64,000 bases of DNA from Winslowiella arboricola (GTDB lineage: Bacteria; Pseudomonadota; Gammaproteobacteria; Enterobacterales; Enterobacteriaceae). Within the stretch, counting starts at the first letter, position 1. Every line of letters begins with the position of its first letter. Below the pieces are notes generated by a model, which searched no databases, had not been told where the DNA came from, and was given only the letters and a program-made list of their open reading frames with translations. Made by a program: the position numbers and the translations under genes. Of the stretch, positions 9,907 to 19,401 are shown in pieces. The DNA lies in the NCBI RefSeq assembly GCF_025527015.1, contig NZ_JAODIM010000043.1:868001-932000 (forward strand). The letters run 5' to 3'.

Positions 9907-9925
9907 GATAATAATTATCATTATA
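9907..9925. promoter_or_regulatory. Fur box upstream of siderophore receptor
   Basis: GATAATAATTATCATTATA matches the 19-bp Fur consensus at 16 positions. It lies about 100 bases upstream of the receptor start codon, as expected for an iron-repressed promoter. Confidence 0.8.
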
Positions 9926-10024
9926 ACGATAAAACACAACCCAATCGCTAAGATTTATGCGCCTTTGCCACGACTTTCCCTCCGGAGTGCGGCGCAATCA
10001 CCATAAAATAAAGGATAGGAAATA

Positions 10025-12145
10025 ATGAGAATGTCTTTTACTTTAAAGCGTTCTGTTCTGCTCTGTTCACTCGCTGTCAGCACTCCCAACTTCTCGTTTG
10101 CCGCCGAAACTATGGTCGTTAGTGCGCAACCCGCCGAAACCGCAGAGTCCCCGACCTCAGGCTACACCGCCGCCACCAGTAAAGGCGCCACCAAAACCGA
10201 TGAACCGCTGATCACTACCGGCCAGTCAGTATCGGTGGTTACCCGCCAGCAGATCGACGATCAGGGCGCCAGCAACCTTAACCAGGTACTGAACTACACG
10301 CCGGGGGTATTTACCAACTTCGCCGGTGCTGCTTCGCGTTTTGATACCATCTCTCTGCGCGGCTTTCATGGTGGTGATACCGATAATACCTTCCTGGACG
10401 GACTGCGGGTGATGAGCGATGGCGGCAGCCATAACGTGCTGCAGGTTGATCCCTGGTTCCTTGAACGCGTCGATATTATTAAAGGCCCTTCTTCAGCTCT
10501 CTATGGTCAGACCGTTCCGGGTGGGCTGGTCAATATGACCTCCAAACGGCCACAGTTTACTGAAGAGGGGCATTTTCGCCTGTCGGCAGGTACGCAAAAT
10601 ACCAAAGGCGGCGCCTTTGACTATACCAATGCGATTAACGATCAGTGGGCGTTTCGCATTACCGGCATGACCCGCACCAGTGATACCCAGTACGACCATA
10701 CCCGTGAAGAGCGCTACGCCATTTCGCCGGCGCTGTTATGGCAGCCGTCGGAAGACACCTCATTATTACTGAAGGCGTATTTGCAGAAAGATCCTTCCGG
10801 CGGCTATCACGGCTCGGTGCCGCTTGACGGTACGACGAATCCGCACAACGGTAAAACCCTCAGCCGCAGCTTCTATGACGGTGAGAGTTCTGTCGATCAG
10901 TACAAGCGTAGCGAGCAGATTTACAGCTATGAATTCGCCCACCGCTTTAATGAAACCTGGGCATTCCGCTCCAACGCCAGTTATACCCACTCCAATATCA
11001 ATCTGGATCAGGTCTATCAGAACGGCTGGGTCAGCCCCAGCAGCGATGAGATGTTCCGTTACTACTCGGGTAACCGCTCCAGTCTCGACGCCCTGGCGAT
11101 TGATAATCAGCTGGAAGCCGATTTTGCCACCGGCGATCTGCAGCATAAAGTGGTGCTCGGCGCGGAATATCATCAGTACAAAAATGACATGTGGGACGGG
11201 CAGGCCACCGCCAGCAACCTGAATCCGTTTACCGGCGTAACGGGCGGCACGGCGCTGAGTTTCTACAAAAATGATGATATTACCCGTCGCTACTACCAGA
11301 CCGGGCTGTATCTGCAGGATGAAATGACGCTGGATAAATGGCATCTTGATCTGTCCGGCCGCTATGACCGTATTGTGTCGAAGCAGGTTAACGATACCAC
11401 CGAGGCTTCACGTCGCCGTTCAGACGATCACGTCAGCGGCCGTGCCTCGCTGCTGTATGCTTTTGATAACGGTATTTCACCTTATGTCAGCTACAGTCAG
11501 GCTGTCACGCCCAGCTCGCTGGAAGGTCCGGATGGCAATCTGCTAAAACCAAGCACCGCCGGGCAGTATGAAGCCGGGGTGAAATATCAGCCGGTGGGAA
11601 CATCAGATATGTACACCATCGCGGCCTACGATCTGACCCAGAAGGATATCTCTAACCGCGATGTGGTATCGGGGGTTAACGTACCAGCAGGTAAAGTGCA
11701 TTCGCAGGGGATTGAGCTGGAAGCACGTAATCAGATTACTCCCCGTCTGAGCACTATCGCCGGATATACCCTGAACCATGTGCGCTTTAAAGAGTCACCG
11801 GATGGCAACAATGGCCATACGCCTTATATCACCCCCAATCAGATGGCTTCCGCCTGGGCGCATTACCAGTTTGATTATGGTATCAGCGTCGGCACCGGTG
11901 TGCGTTATCTCGGCAAACAGTGGGCGGACAACGAAAACACCACCCGTCTGCCTTCGGTGACGCTGTTTGATGCTTCGGTACGTGCCGACCTCGGTGCATG
12001 GGACAGCCAGCTTAAAGGCGCGTTTGTGCAGGTGAATGCCAACAACCTGACCGACCGTAAATATATCGCCGCGTGTTACGGCACTGGCTACTGCTATAAG
12101 GGTGCAGAACGCACAATTATGGCTACTGTCGGCTACGATTTCTGA
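10025..12145 (+). CDS. TonB-dependent ferric siderophore receptor (hydroxamate type, FoxA/FhuA-like)
   Basis: The outer-membrane receptor is 706 aa, the size of FoxA/FcuA proteins. A signal peptide ends near SFAAE; ETMVVSAQ is the TonB box. The plug domain (about residues 60-170) has the family signatures TGQSVSVVTRQQIDDQG, SLRGFH and IKGPSSALYGQTVPGGLVN. The remainder is a beta-barrel ending in an aromatic residue (VGYDF), the usual signal for barrel assembly. A Cys pair near the C-terminus (AACYGTGYCYKG) is typical of FhuA/FoxA-type receptors. A Fur box precedes it and a strong terminator follows, so it is a single iron-regulated unit. The exact siderophore is inferred, not proven. Confidence 0.9.
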   Translation: MRMSFTLKRSVLLCSLAVSTPNFSFAAETMVVSAQPAETAESPTSGYTAATSKGATKTDEPLITTGQSVSVVTRQQIDDQGASNLNQVLNYTPGVFTNFAGAASRFDTISLRGFHGGDTDNTFLDGLRVMSDGGSHNVLQVDPWFLERVDIIKGPSSALYGQTVPGGLVNMTSKRPQFTEEGHFRLSAGTQNTKGGAFDYTNAINDQWAFRITGMTRTSDTQYDHTREERYAISPALLWQPSEDTSLLLKAYLQKDPSGGYHGSVPLDGTTNPHNGKTLSRSFYDGESSVDQYKRSEQIYSYEFAHRFNETWAFRSNASYTHSNINLDQVYQNGWVSPSSDEMFRYYSGNRSSLDALAIDNQLEADFATGDLQHKVVLGAEYHQYKNDMWDGQATASNLNPFTGVTGGTALSFYKNDDITRRYYQTGLYLQDEMTLDKWHLDLSGRYDRIVSKQVNDTTEASRRRSDDHVSGRASLLYAFDNGISPYVSYSQAVTPSSLEGPDGNLLKPSTAGQYEAGVKYQPVGTSDMYTIAAYDLTQKDISNRDVVSGVNVPAGKVHSQGIELEARNQITPRLSTIAGYTLNHVRFKESPDGNNGHTPYITPNQMASAWAHYQFDYGISVGTGVRYLGKQWADNENTTRLPSVTLFDASVRADLGAWDSQLKGAFVQVNANNLTDRKYIAACYGTGYCYKGAERTIMATVGYDF

Positions 12146-12150
12146 TACTA

Positions 12151-12180
12151 AAAAGGGAGACGTAATGTCTCCCTTTTTTT
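12151..12180 (+). terminator. Rho-independent terminator
   Basis: AAAGGGAGAC, a 5-base loop and GTCTCCCTTT followed by a T-run make a strong terminator six bases after the receptor stop. The A-run on the left arm may also let it stop the two genes on the other strand. Confidence 0.9.
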
Positions 12181-12195
12181 AAATCTTGCGGCTGT

Positions 12196-12444
12196 TTAAC
12201 TTCTGACTTTACGGTAGATCCACAGCACCACAATCGCGCCAATTACCGCCACGACAAAACTGCCAAAGTTAAAGCCATCGACCCGGCCAAAACCAAAGAA
12301 GGTGCTGATCCAGCCACCGACTACCGCACCGATAATTCCCAATATAACGGTGATAATAAAACCGCCGCCATCTTTACCTGGCATAATCCATTTTGCGATA
12401 ATCCCGGCGATTAGACCAAAAATGATCCAAGAAAGAATTCCCAT
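12196..12444 (-). CDS. GlsB/YeaQ/YmgE family stress membrane protein
   Basis: The protein is 82 aa, almost entirely made of three hydrophobic helices with glycine-rich turns (GLIAGIIAKWIMPG, GIIGAVVGGWIST). This matches the transglycosylase-associated YeaQ/YmgE family, small inner-membrane proteins induced by general stress. GGAGCAG lies before its ATG. It is 10 bases after the DUF883 gene and probably shares its transcript. The molecular function is unknown. Confidence 0.88.
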   Translation of the reverse strand: MGILSWIIFGLIAGIIAKWIMPGKDGGGFIITVILGIIGAVVGGWISTFFGFGRVDGFNFGSFVVAVIGAIVVLWIYRKVRS

Positions 12445-12454
12445 TTGCTGCTCC

Positions 12455-12652
12455 TTATTTTTTGCTAATTAACACACCGACGACCAGACCCAGCGCTGCA
12501 CCAATGCCAACGCCAGCCCACGGATTTTTTTTCAGGTAATCACAGGAGTCGCTGGCAACACTTTTCAGTTCACCACAGAGCTCACCACCCTTCTCGCGGG
12601 TGTATTCCTGTACCTGTTCAAGGTTGTTACGGGCTTCACGCTTTGAAAACAT
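12455..12652 (-). CDS. DUF883 (ElaB/YqjD-like) membrane-anchored protein
   Basis: The protein is 65 aa: a charged helical N-terminal part (residues 1-40) and one C-terminal membrane segment preceded by the family mark KKNPWAGVGIGAALG. YqjD, ElaB and YgaM in E. coli are inner-membrane-anchored and bind ribosomes in stationary phase. It is shorter than those (about 100 aa). A good AGGAG site precedes the start. Confidence 0.85.
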   Translation of the reverse strand: MFSKREARNNLEQVQEYTREKGGELCGELKSVASDSCDYLKKNPWAGVGIGAALGLVVGVLISKK

Positions 12653-12859
12653 TCCTCTCTCCTTTTTCCAGGCTGACGGCTATCCCGTTGCCATTAACGG
12701 GAATAAGTATAGGCGAGATTTCTAACTCTGTGATTTGAATCTAAACTTTGTTGATAAAAAGCCTGACGCACAAGTAAAAACCACTAAAGTCTGCTGCCAA
12801 AACGCCGATAGTGACTGCTTAAGAACAATAACCTGTGATAAATCGTAGCGGAGCAGGAA

Positions 12860-13594
12860 GTGAAACTGGAAGATAAAGAGCAGTATCTTAAGCGGGGCAC
12901 GCTGGCGGTTCTCGGCGTGCTGCGCGATCTTGAAAAACACCAGACCCCGGTGCGGGTGACCTGTTCGCGCGGACAATTTATCAGCCGTTTGCTGTTTGTC
13001 GATAAAGAGCAAGTGGTCGTCGACTATGGCAGCAGCCAGTATGACAATCAGCTGGCGTCAGAGTCAGAAGATCTGCAGATTTCAGCCGAAACCCATGGGG
13101 CAAAAGTTGAGTTTACCCTGCCGTCGCTGAATACAATTGAACATGAAGGCTTACCGGCCTTTGCCGCCCCGCTGCCCGATATGTTGTGGATGCTGCAACG
13201 TCGGGAGTTTTTCCGCGTTAATGCACCACTGGAACCGGTGTTCTTCTGTGAAACAAAATGGCCCGACGGCAGTAAAGCGCGCTTTCGTCTGCAGGATCTC
13301 TCCCTCGGCGGTATTGGCGTGCTGGTGGATGGCGCCCTGCCCGAGAAGCTGAACAGCGGCGATATTGTGCGTAATCTGTATGTGGAGCTGGGTGAGTATG
13401 GCCAGTTTACCGTTGATACCCAGTTGCTGAATATCGCTGAGCGCACCACCGTCAGCAGTAAAAATGAAACGGTGGTTACACCGCGGCTGAGTTTTCGCTT
13501 TGTGGCGCTCACTGCGGTGCAGGAGCGTCAGCTGCAGCAGGTGATCTTCGCTCTTGAGCGCCTGGCGCGCGATAAAGCTATGCGCTTCCAGTAA
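12860..13594 (+). CDS. ycgR: Flagellar brake protein YcgR (c-di-GMP effector)
   Basis: The protein is 244 aa from a GTG start with GGAG six bases ahead. It has an N-terminal YcgR domain (about 1-108) followed by a PilZ domain. The c-di-GMP contacts are intact: RREFFR at residues 114-119 and DLSLGGIG at 146-153. On binding c-di-GMP the protein docks on the flagellar motor and slows swimming. E. coli has ycgR close to emtA and ldcA; here those two lie 12 kb further on, so the block has been split. Confidence 0.93.
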   Translation: MKLEDKEQYLKRGTLAVLGVLRDLEKHQTPVRVTCSRGQFISRLLFVDKEQVVVDYGSSQYDNQLASESEDLQISAETHGAKVEFTLPSLNTIEHEGLPAFAAPLPDMLWMLQRREFFRVNAPLEPVFFCETKWPDGSKARFRLQDLSLGGIGVLVDGALPEKLNSGDIVRNLYVELGEYGQFTVDTQLLNIAERTTVSSKNETVVTPRLSFRFVALTAVQERQLQQVIFALERLARDKAMRFQ

Positions 13595-13626
13595 GCGCTT
13601 CCCCTGTCGCCACGTTGTACAGTATT

Positions 13627-13644
13627 AATGGGGGGCGCCCCATT
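13627..13644. terminator. Hairpin between convergent ycgR and LysR gene
   Basis: A perfect 7-bp stem, AATGGGG/CCCCATT, with a 4-base loop GGCG lies between the two convergent stops. AT-rich sequence flanks it on both sides, so it could end transcription both ways. Confidence 0.5.
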
Positions 13645-13646
13645 AT

Positions 13647-14525
13647 TTATTGCATTTGCAGCGAAGCCTTTAGCTCATCAACAAACAGACTAACGCGCAG
13701 CGGCAGATAACGGGTAGTCGGTAACAGTGCCCAGACTGAAAGATTTTGCGGCCGCACATCAGTGAATGTCAGTTCAATAAGTGAACCTTCACTCAGCTCT
13801 TTTTTCACGTCCCACCATGTTAATTGAGCAATCCCCAGCCCCTGCACACACAGTTCCCTGACGCCGTCCACATTACTGCAACTGAAACGCCCCTCAACAG
13901 TGCTGCTGCTGCTTTGCCCGTCGGCTTCAAAGGTCCACTGCAACACATTTGTTAACCGCAGGCAGTTATGTTCGCTCAAATCACTTAAGGTTTCAGGTAC
14001 GCCATATTTTTGCAGATATGCCGGCGAAGCGCAGACCACGCGTGGGTTATCACTGAGTTTGCGGGCAATAAGGCTGGAATCCCGCAGGGGAGCGATGCGG
14101 ATAGCCACATCGATACCGCGGCCAACGATATCCACCACCTCTTCACTAAGCTGTACATCGATTCTGAGCGCCGGGTTTGCAGAAAGCAGCGTCGGTACCA
14201 GCGGCAGAATATTCCGGCGACCAAAGCCGGAGGGCGCGGTCACTCTCAGCAGGCCCACGGCACCTTTCGTTTCAGGGGAAAAAAGGGCTCTGGCCCCTTC
14301 TTCCGCCTCAAGCAGTGCCCGGGCATAGGGCAGAAACTCGGCGCCTTCCTGTGTCAGGGAAACGGATCGGGTTGTACGCTGCAAAAGACGGGTACCCAAC
14401 TCCTGCTCAAGCGCGGCAAGCCGTCTCGACACCGCCATCGGGGAAATATCAAGACGCCTTGCTGCCTGCGTCAGGCTGCTGGTCTCAGTAATCATCAAAA
14501 AAAGGTGAACGTCCTGCAGGTTCAT
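13647..14525 (-). CDS. LysR family transcriptional regulator
   Basis: The protein is 292 aa. The N-terminal helix-turn-helix (about 1-60) has TSSLTQAARRLDISPMAVSR and LEQELGTRLLQRTTR; the rest is the periplasmic-binding-protein-like effector domain (about 90-290). It is divergent from the old-yellow-enzyme gene at 14681, the arrangement in which LysR proteins usually control their neighbour. The effector is unknown. Confidence 0.9.
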   Translation of the reverse strand: MNLQDVHLFLMITETSSLTQAARRLDISPMAVSRRLAALEQELGTRLLQRTTRSVSLTQEGAEFLPYARALLEAEEGARALFSPETKGAVGLLRVTAPSGFGRRNILPLVPTLLSANPALRIDVQLSEEVVDIVGRGIDVAIRIAPLRDSSLIARKLSDNPRVVCASPAYLQKYGVPETLSDLSEHNCLRLTNVLQWTFEADGQSSSSTVEGRFSCSNVDGVRELCVQGLGIAQLTWWDVKKELSEGSLIELTFTDVRPQNLSVWALLPTTRYLPLRVSLFVDELKASLQMQ

Positions 14526-14680
14526 ATCAACGTCATCCGCTCAGTGCCATGAAATCAGTGAAACAGGTCGCGCAATTATAACGAATTACGATATACCGGT
14601 TTATCACTTTGCCCTGTTTAACACTTAACTTATAGCGATTATATTCCCTTATCAATTTAATCCTAAATAAGGAGCGCCTG

Positions 14681-15790
14681 ATGCGCTTATCATCTCTGTT
14701 CAGTCCATCCTGTATCAGCAAGCTGTCACTCGGTAACCGCCTGGTTGTGGCACCCATGACCCGGGTTACTGCATCGGAGGACGGTGTCGCCAGTGAACGT
14801 ATGAAAGCCTATTACGAAGATTTCGCCCGTGGCAGGTTTGCCCTCATTATTACTGAGGGGATATATATCGATACAGCCTGGTCACAAACCTATGCTTTCC
14901 AGGCCGGTATGGTGAATACCCGGCAGGCACTGGCGTGGCATTCGATTACCGATGCCGTTCATCACCAGGGCGGTCGCATTTTCGCCCAGATTCAGCATTC
15001 AGGGGCGCTGTCTCAGGGTAACCATTATGCAGAAGGCACCGTCGCACCTTCTGCTGTGCGCCCGGTCGGCAAACAGATGACATTCTATCGCGGAGAGGGG
15101 GAGTATCCCGTGCCGCGCGAGCTGGATGAAGATCAGATTCAGGATATCATTACTGGCTTTGCTGATGCTGCATCACGAGCGGTTAACGAAGCCGGGTTTG
15201 ATGGCGTGGAAATCCACGGTGCAAATGGTTATCTGCTGGATCAGTTTTTTACGGACTATACCAATCAGCGTACCGATCGGTGGGGTGGCGATATTGCGAG
15301 CCGTCTGGCGCTAAGCCTTGAGGTGATTAGCGCTGTCCGTACTCGTCTGGGTAAGGATGTACCCGTCGGTATCCGCATCTCCCAGGGGAAAGTAAATGAC
15401 TTTTTCCATAAATGGGCAAACGGTGAAGAGGATGCGCGGGTGGTTTTCACGCTGCTGGCAAATTCCGGGATCGATTATTTGCACCTGACAGAATTTGAAG
15501 CCTGGCAACCTGCCTTTGACGGCAATCCATTATCCCTGGTGGCGCTGGCACGTAAATACGCGCCTGAACTGACGATTATTGCCAACGGCAGCCTGCATGA
15601 TGTTGCCCGTGCCGAAGAAGTACTGGCCGCCGGCGCTGAATTTATCGCCCTGGGACGTGGAGCGCTGGCAAACCATAACTGGCCGCAACAGGTTAAGAAC
15701 GGACAGCCGGTGCAGACATTCGATGGCGCCATTCTCGGGCCGATTGCCGATATTAAAGACTGTGAAATCCCGGCCTTGTGCTTGAGATAA
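14681..15790 (+). CDS. NADH:flavin oxidoreductase (old yellow enzyme family)
   Basis: The protein is 369 aa, an FMN-dependent TIM barrel that reduces activated C=C bonds. The segments VVAPMTRVTA (FMN loop), AQIQHSG and HGANGYLLDQFFTDYTNQR with DRWGG are family signatures; GRGALANHNWPQ at the C-terminus is the phosphate-binding loop. AAGGAG precedes the ATG. It is divergent from the LysR gene and likely under its control, possibly in response to electrophiles. The natural substrate is not evident. Confidence 0.9.
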   Translation: MRLSSLFSPSCISKLSLGNRLVVAPMTRVTASEDGVASERMKAYYEDFARGRFALIITEGIYIDTAWSQTYAFQAGMVNTRQALAWHSITDAVHHQGGRIFAQIQHSGALSQGNHYAEGTVAPSAVRPVGKQMTFYRGEGEYPVPRELDEDQIQDIITGFADAASRAVNEAGFDGVEIHGANGYLLDQFFTDYTNQRTDRWGGDIASRLALSLEVISAVRTRLGKDVPVGIRISQGKVNDFFHKWANGEEDARVVFTLLANSGIDYLHLTEFEAWQPAFDGNPLSLVALARKYAPELTIIANGSLHDVARAEEVLAAGAEFIALGRGALANHNWPQQVKNGQPVQTFDGAILGPIADIKDCEIPALCLR

Positions 15791-15795
15791 TACAG

Positions 15796-15812
15796 AGGGG
15801 CTGATGCCCCTT
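15796..15812 (+). terminator. Short hairpin after oxidoreductase gene
   Basis: AGGGGC/GCCCCT with a TGAT loop is followed by TTATATT just after the stop. It is a small terminator candidate, also positioned to serve the convergent GTPase gene. Confidence 0.45.
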
Positions 15813-15838
15813 ATATTCATGATCCCCGACTCAGCGGC

Positions 15839-17065
15839 CTACTGATGAATAAACCAGTCAGGAACCGGGTCGTCAAACGCCACCCATTCCGCTGGCCCCA
15901 TTGCCATCTCGCGATCGGTTAACAATGCCTGCTGCAGTTGCTGGCGCAGCTGTATTTCGTCCATCTCAATGCCAATAAATACCAGCTCCTGGCGCGCATC
16001 ACCGCTGCCTTCGATCCAGTTCTCATTAATCATCGCCAGCGACGCCTGATCCTGCGGCCAGCGCGCTTTTGGTACGCTTGCCCACCACATACCGGCCATG
16101 CCCTGACGCGCCACGCCACCAGCCTGCGACCAGTTACCGGCATAACCCGGACGGCTGGCCAGCCAGAAATAGCCCTTGGAACGGATCACGCCAGGCAGAT
16201 CGCCGCCGAACAGCTGCCAGAAGCGCTGTGGATGGAAAGGACGACGCGCGCGGAACACAAAGTTACGGATGCCATACTCTTCGGTTTCCGGCGTATGAGT
16301 GCCGCGCAGCTCCTGCAACCAGCCAGGCGCCTGCGCAGCGGCATCAAAATCAAACAGACCGGTGTTGAGCAGACGATCGAGCGGTACGCGGCCAAACTCA
16401 GCTAGCTCCACGGTTGCCCGCGGATTGAGACTGTGCAGAATCGCCAGCAATCTCTGACGCTGCGGCGCATCGATCAAATCGATTTTGTTCAGCACCAGCA
16501 CATCACAGAATTCAATCTGGTCGGTCAGCAGGTCGACCACCGTGCGCTGATCTTCTTCCCCCAGTGATTCACCGCGTGCCTGCAAACTCTCATGCGCCTG
16601 GTAATCACGCAGAAAATTACCGGCGTCCACCACCGTTACCATGGTGTCCAGCCGCGCGACCTCTGACAGACTGCTGCCATCCTCATCGGCAAAGGTAAAG
16701 GTTTCCGCAACCGGCAGCGGTTCAGAAATACCGGTGGATTCAATTACCAGCTGATCGAAGCGCCCCTCTTTCGCCAGCCGCGTCACCTCCAGCAGCAGAT
16801 CTTCACGCAACGTGCAGCAGATACAGCCATTACTCATCTCGACCAGTTTTTCGTCGGTACGCGACAGCTGCGCGCCGCCCTCTCTGACCAGCGTCGCATC
16901 AATATTGACTTCAGACATATCATTAACAATCACCGCCACCCGGCGGCCTTCACGATTATTAAGAATGTGATTTAACAAGGTGGTTTTGCCTGCGCCGAGG
17001 AAACCGGACAGTACGGTAACCGGCAGGCGGCGTGGCGCAGGATGTTCTGCGAGACTCTGTGACAT
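15839..17065 (-). CDS. COG0523 GTPase, zinc metallochaperone type (ZigA/YciC-like)
   Basis: The protein is 408 aa. The P-loop GFLGAGKTT (about residues 21-29), the metal motif [11 protein letters not shown] (CxCC), the G3 region ESTGIS and the NKID motif are present; the C-terminal CobW_C domain starts near residue 265. Such proteins deliver zinc to client enzymes during shortage. The Zur box upstream (17109-17123) supports this subgroup over cobalt or nickel chaperones. AGGAGA precedes the start. A cluster of Trp/Gly in the C-terminal domain ([20 protein letters not shown]) is usual for the ZigA branch. Confidence 0.88.
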   Translation of the reverse strand: MSQSLAEHPAPRRLPVTVLSGFLGAGKTTLLNHILNNREGRRVAVIVNDMSEVNIDATLVREGGAQLSRTDEKLVEMSNGCICCTLREDLLLEVTRLAKEGRFDQLVIESTGISEPLPVAETFTFADEDGSSLSEVARLDTMVTVVDAGNFLRDYQAHESLQARGESLGEEDQRTVVDLLTDQIEFCDVLVLNKIDLIDAPQRQRLLAILHSLNPRATVELAEFGRVPLDRLLNTGLFDFDAAAQAPGWLQELRGTHTPETEEYGIRNFVFRARRPFHPQRFWQLFGGDLPGVIRSKGYFWLASRPGYAGNWSQAGGVARQGMAGMWWASVPKARWPQDQASLAMINENWIEGSGDARQELVFIGIEMDEIQLRQQLQQALLTDREMAMGPAEWVAFDDPVPDWFIHQ

Positions 17066-17108
17066 TATGGTTCTCCTGATTCAGCATCCAGCATGCTTTT
17101 AATTGATA

Positions 17109-17123
17109 TGTTATAACATAACA
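17109..17123. promoter_or_regulatory. Zur box upstream of COG0523 gene
   Basis: TGTTATAACATAACA matches the core TGTTATAnTATAACA at all fixed positions but one. It lies 44 bases before the GTPase start codon, where bound Zur would block the promoter. Confidence 0.78.
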
Positions 17124-17163
17124 ATTAATGATGCCAGTGCCCCACAGAAGTTAACGTCAAAGC

Positions 17164-18183
17164 CTATGCATAGTTCTCACCGGTAAAGAGCATAAATTCG
17201 ACTTTGCCGCTGGCGTAAGTTTCCGGCGTATCACCGCTGTCGAGATGCCTTAACATAATATCGGTAGCCAGCTGGGCATGCTGACGGGTGTTCTGATCGA
17301 TCGTCAGGGAGAGCGTTTTTTTTGCCAGCAGTTCGCGGGTAGAACGATATAACTCATGGGTTATAAATACGCTTTTATCCAGCATCCGGTGACGCGCCAG
17401 CGCTTCGCTGATTTCGCGGTTACCGAGGCCGGTGTTATAGATGCCGGTAATATGGCCCGCCTGACTCAGCTGTTTTTCCAGCAGTTTGCTGATGGTGTCG
17501 CGCTGCTCCTGACCTGCCAGCACTTCGCGCAGACCAATATGCGGGAAATCCTGCTGCAAGACATCGCGGAATCCCTGAATGCGCAAGCGGTGTGCGGTGT
17601 AATCAAAGCGGCCGCTGATCATGATAACTTCACCAGCAGTATGCAGCATTTTCCCCATTAACAGTCCGGCGGTTCGCCCTGCCTGCAGCTGATTAATGCC
17701 GACATGACATAAGCGCTCAGCGCCCGGCAGATCGCTGACAATGGTGATCACCGGTACGCCGCGCTGTTTACATAACGCCAGCGCATCATAGATGGCGCTA
17801 TATTCATGGGCAAAGACGATCAGCCCGTCGCGCTTGCTGCTACAGGCGACGATATGGGCGGCCAGCTTATCGGGCCGTGATTCCGGGATAAAGGTGCGGT
17901 GCAGCGTCAGACGGCGATAGCCGAGGCCGCTCGCCACATCGCTAAAATCCTGCGCCAGCTGCTTAAAGAAAAAGGAGTCATTACCGCTCAGCACCACTTC
18001 AAGCTGCCAGGGATGGCGATGCTCCTCGGGCAAAATACGATTGAGCCCGGCTGCGCGCGCCGCTTCCAGTACTTTTCGCGTAGTGGCTGGCGAAACGCCA
18101 CCGCGTTCATTCAGCACCCTGTCCACCGTGGCGACGCCCACACCAGCGGTTTTTGCCAGCCCTTCGAGGGTGAGTTTTTTCAT
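17164..18183 (-). CDS. LacI family transcriptional regulator
   Basis: The protein is 339 aa. The N-terminal LacI HTH (residues 1-50) has TLEGLAKTAGVGVATVDRVL and the hinge helix SPATTRKVLEAARAAG; the rest is a sugar-binding-protein-like domain (about 60-335). It is divergent from the dehydrogenase at 18305, and a small palindrome AACGACGTT (18214-18222) in the gap is a possible operator. It likely controls the nearby inositol-like sugar genes; the inducer is unknown. Confidence 0.88.
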   Translation of the reverse strand: MKKLTLEGLAKTAGVGVATVDRVLNERGGVSPATTRKVLEAARAAGLNRILPEEHRHPWQLEVVLSGNDSFFFKQLAQDFSDVASGLGYRRLTLHRTFIPESRPDKLAAHIVACSSKRDGLIVFAHEYSAIYDALALCKQRGVPVITIVSDLPGAERLCHVGINQLQAGRTAGLLMGKMLHTAGEVIMISGRFDYTAHRLRIQGFRDVLQQDFPHIGLREVLAGQEQRDTISKLLEKQLSQAGHITGIYNTGLGNREISEALARHRMLDKSVFITHELYRSTRELLAKKTLSLTIDQNTRQHAQLATDIMLRHLDSGDTPETYASGKVEFMLFTGENYA

Positions 18184-18304
18184 CCTGGGTTACCTTGAGG
18201 GAATTCCATCAAAAACGACGTTCTTCAAGTGTATCGGCTGAGGGTATTTTGACAATGTACGCTGAACGATGGCGCTCACATTATTCAACATCCGGAGTCA
18301 AAAA

Positions 18305-19318
18305 ATGGCAGCAAAGCAACGATTTGCCCTGCTGGGCAGCGGTTTTATCGGTCAGGTTCATGCACAGAACCTGGCGGCGCATCCACTGGTGGATCTGGTG
18401 CTGGTCGCCGATCCTGATGCCGCGCGCGCGCAGGCCGTCGCAGCGCGCTATGGCGCGCAGGTGGCGGACGTCTCGCAGGCAATTAACAGCGATACGATTG
18501 ACGCCGTACTGATCGCCAGCGCCACTCCGACCCATGCTGAACTGCTGGAAGCCGCTGCCCGCGCGGGAAAGGCAATCTATTGCGAAAAACCGATCGATCT
18601 GTCGCTCGATCGAGCGAAGCGCGTGGTGGAAAAAGTGCTGCCATTTGATCTGCCGATCACCGTGGGCTTTAACCGCCGCTTTGACACCAGCCATCAGCAG
18701 CTAAAACAGCATCTGCAACAGGGTGCTGTTGGCCGTGCCGAGCTGATTCAGATGGTGTGTCGCGCCTCCGAAATGCCGCCATTAAGCTATCTGCAAGCCT
18801 CCGGCGGTCAGATGCGCGACCAGGCGATTCATTTTTTCGATCTGTTGCGCTGGCTGACTGAAGACGAAGTCAGCAGCGTGGGCGCACTGGGGGCGGCGCT
18901 GGCGCTGCCGGAAATCAGTGCGTTTGGCGATGTCGATACTTCGGTGCTGATTATGCAGATGAACAGCGGTGCGCTGGCGCAGCTGGATAACACCCGGCGT
19001 ACCGGCTACGGCTATGATGAACGCCTTAGTGTGATGGGTGATCGCGGGATGGCGGAGTCCGCCAGTCAGTGTCCGCAAGGGGCGAGTGTGTGGCAGGGAT
19101 CGCAGGCCACCCGGCCGGGTCTGTGGCCGGACTGGTTTAGTCGGGTGCGCGAGACTTATTATCAGCATCTGGATGCGTTTGTACGCCAGCTCAACGGTGA
19201 AGCGGTGGCGGATCTGCCAGGATTAATTGATGGCTTGCAGGCGCAGGCGATTGCTGAAGCGGCAGTGCAGTCGCTGGCAGAGAAACGTTTTTGTCACGTC
19301 GAGCGGATAGTGTTGTAA
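18305..19318 (+). CDS. Gfo/Idh/MocA family oxidoreductase (IolG-like)
   Basis: The protein is 337 aa, an NAD(P)-dependent sugar or inositol dehydrogenase. The Rossmann motif LLGSGFIGQVHAQNL is near the N-terminus; IYCEKPIDLS is the catalytic EKP motif and GGQMRDQAIHFFDLLRWL carries the conserved DxxxH. These features are closest to myo-inositol 2-dehydrogenases. The frame is open to 18269, but the ATG at 18305 has CCGGAG and starts right at the Rossmann fold. The divergent LacI gene probably controls it. A repeat element separates it from the next, convergent dehydrogenase. Confidence 0.87.
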   Translation: MAAKQRFALLGSGFIGQVHAQNLAAHPLVDLVLVADPDAARAQAVAARYGAQVADVSQAINSDTIDAVLIASATPTHAELLEAAARAGKAIYCEKPIDLSLDRAKRVVEKVLPFDLPITVGFNRRFDTSHQQLKQHLQQGAVGRAELIQMVCRASEMPPLSYLQASGGQMRDQAIHFFDLLRWLTEDEVSSVGALGAALALPEISAFGDVDTSVLIMQMNSGALAQLDNTRRTGYGYDERLSVMGDRGMAESASQCPQGASVWQGSQATRPGLWPDWFSRVRETYYQHLDAFVRQLNGEAVADLPGLIDGLQAQAIAEAAVQSLAEKRFCHVERIVL

Positions 19319-19325
19319 GCGGCGC

Positions 19326-19395
19326 GGGCGGCGAGAACGCCGCCCCTACGGGATTGATTGAAGGAACGGTTGCAGGGGCGGCGTTTTCGCCGCCC
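19326..19395. repeat. REP-like paired hairpin element
   Basis: Two GC-rich hairpins, GGGCGGCG-AGAA-CGCCGCCC (19326-19345) and GGGCGGCG-TTTT-CGCCGCCC (19376-19395), lie in inverted orientation 30 bases apart. The flanks CCCCTAC and GCAGGGG extend the symmetry. They fill the gap between two convergent genes, typical of BIME/REP elements, and may also end transcription. Confidence 0.7.
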
Positions 19396-19401
19396 GGTCA
19401 G

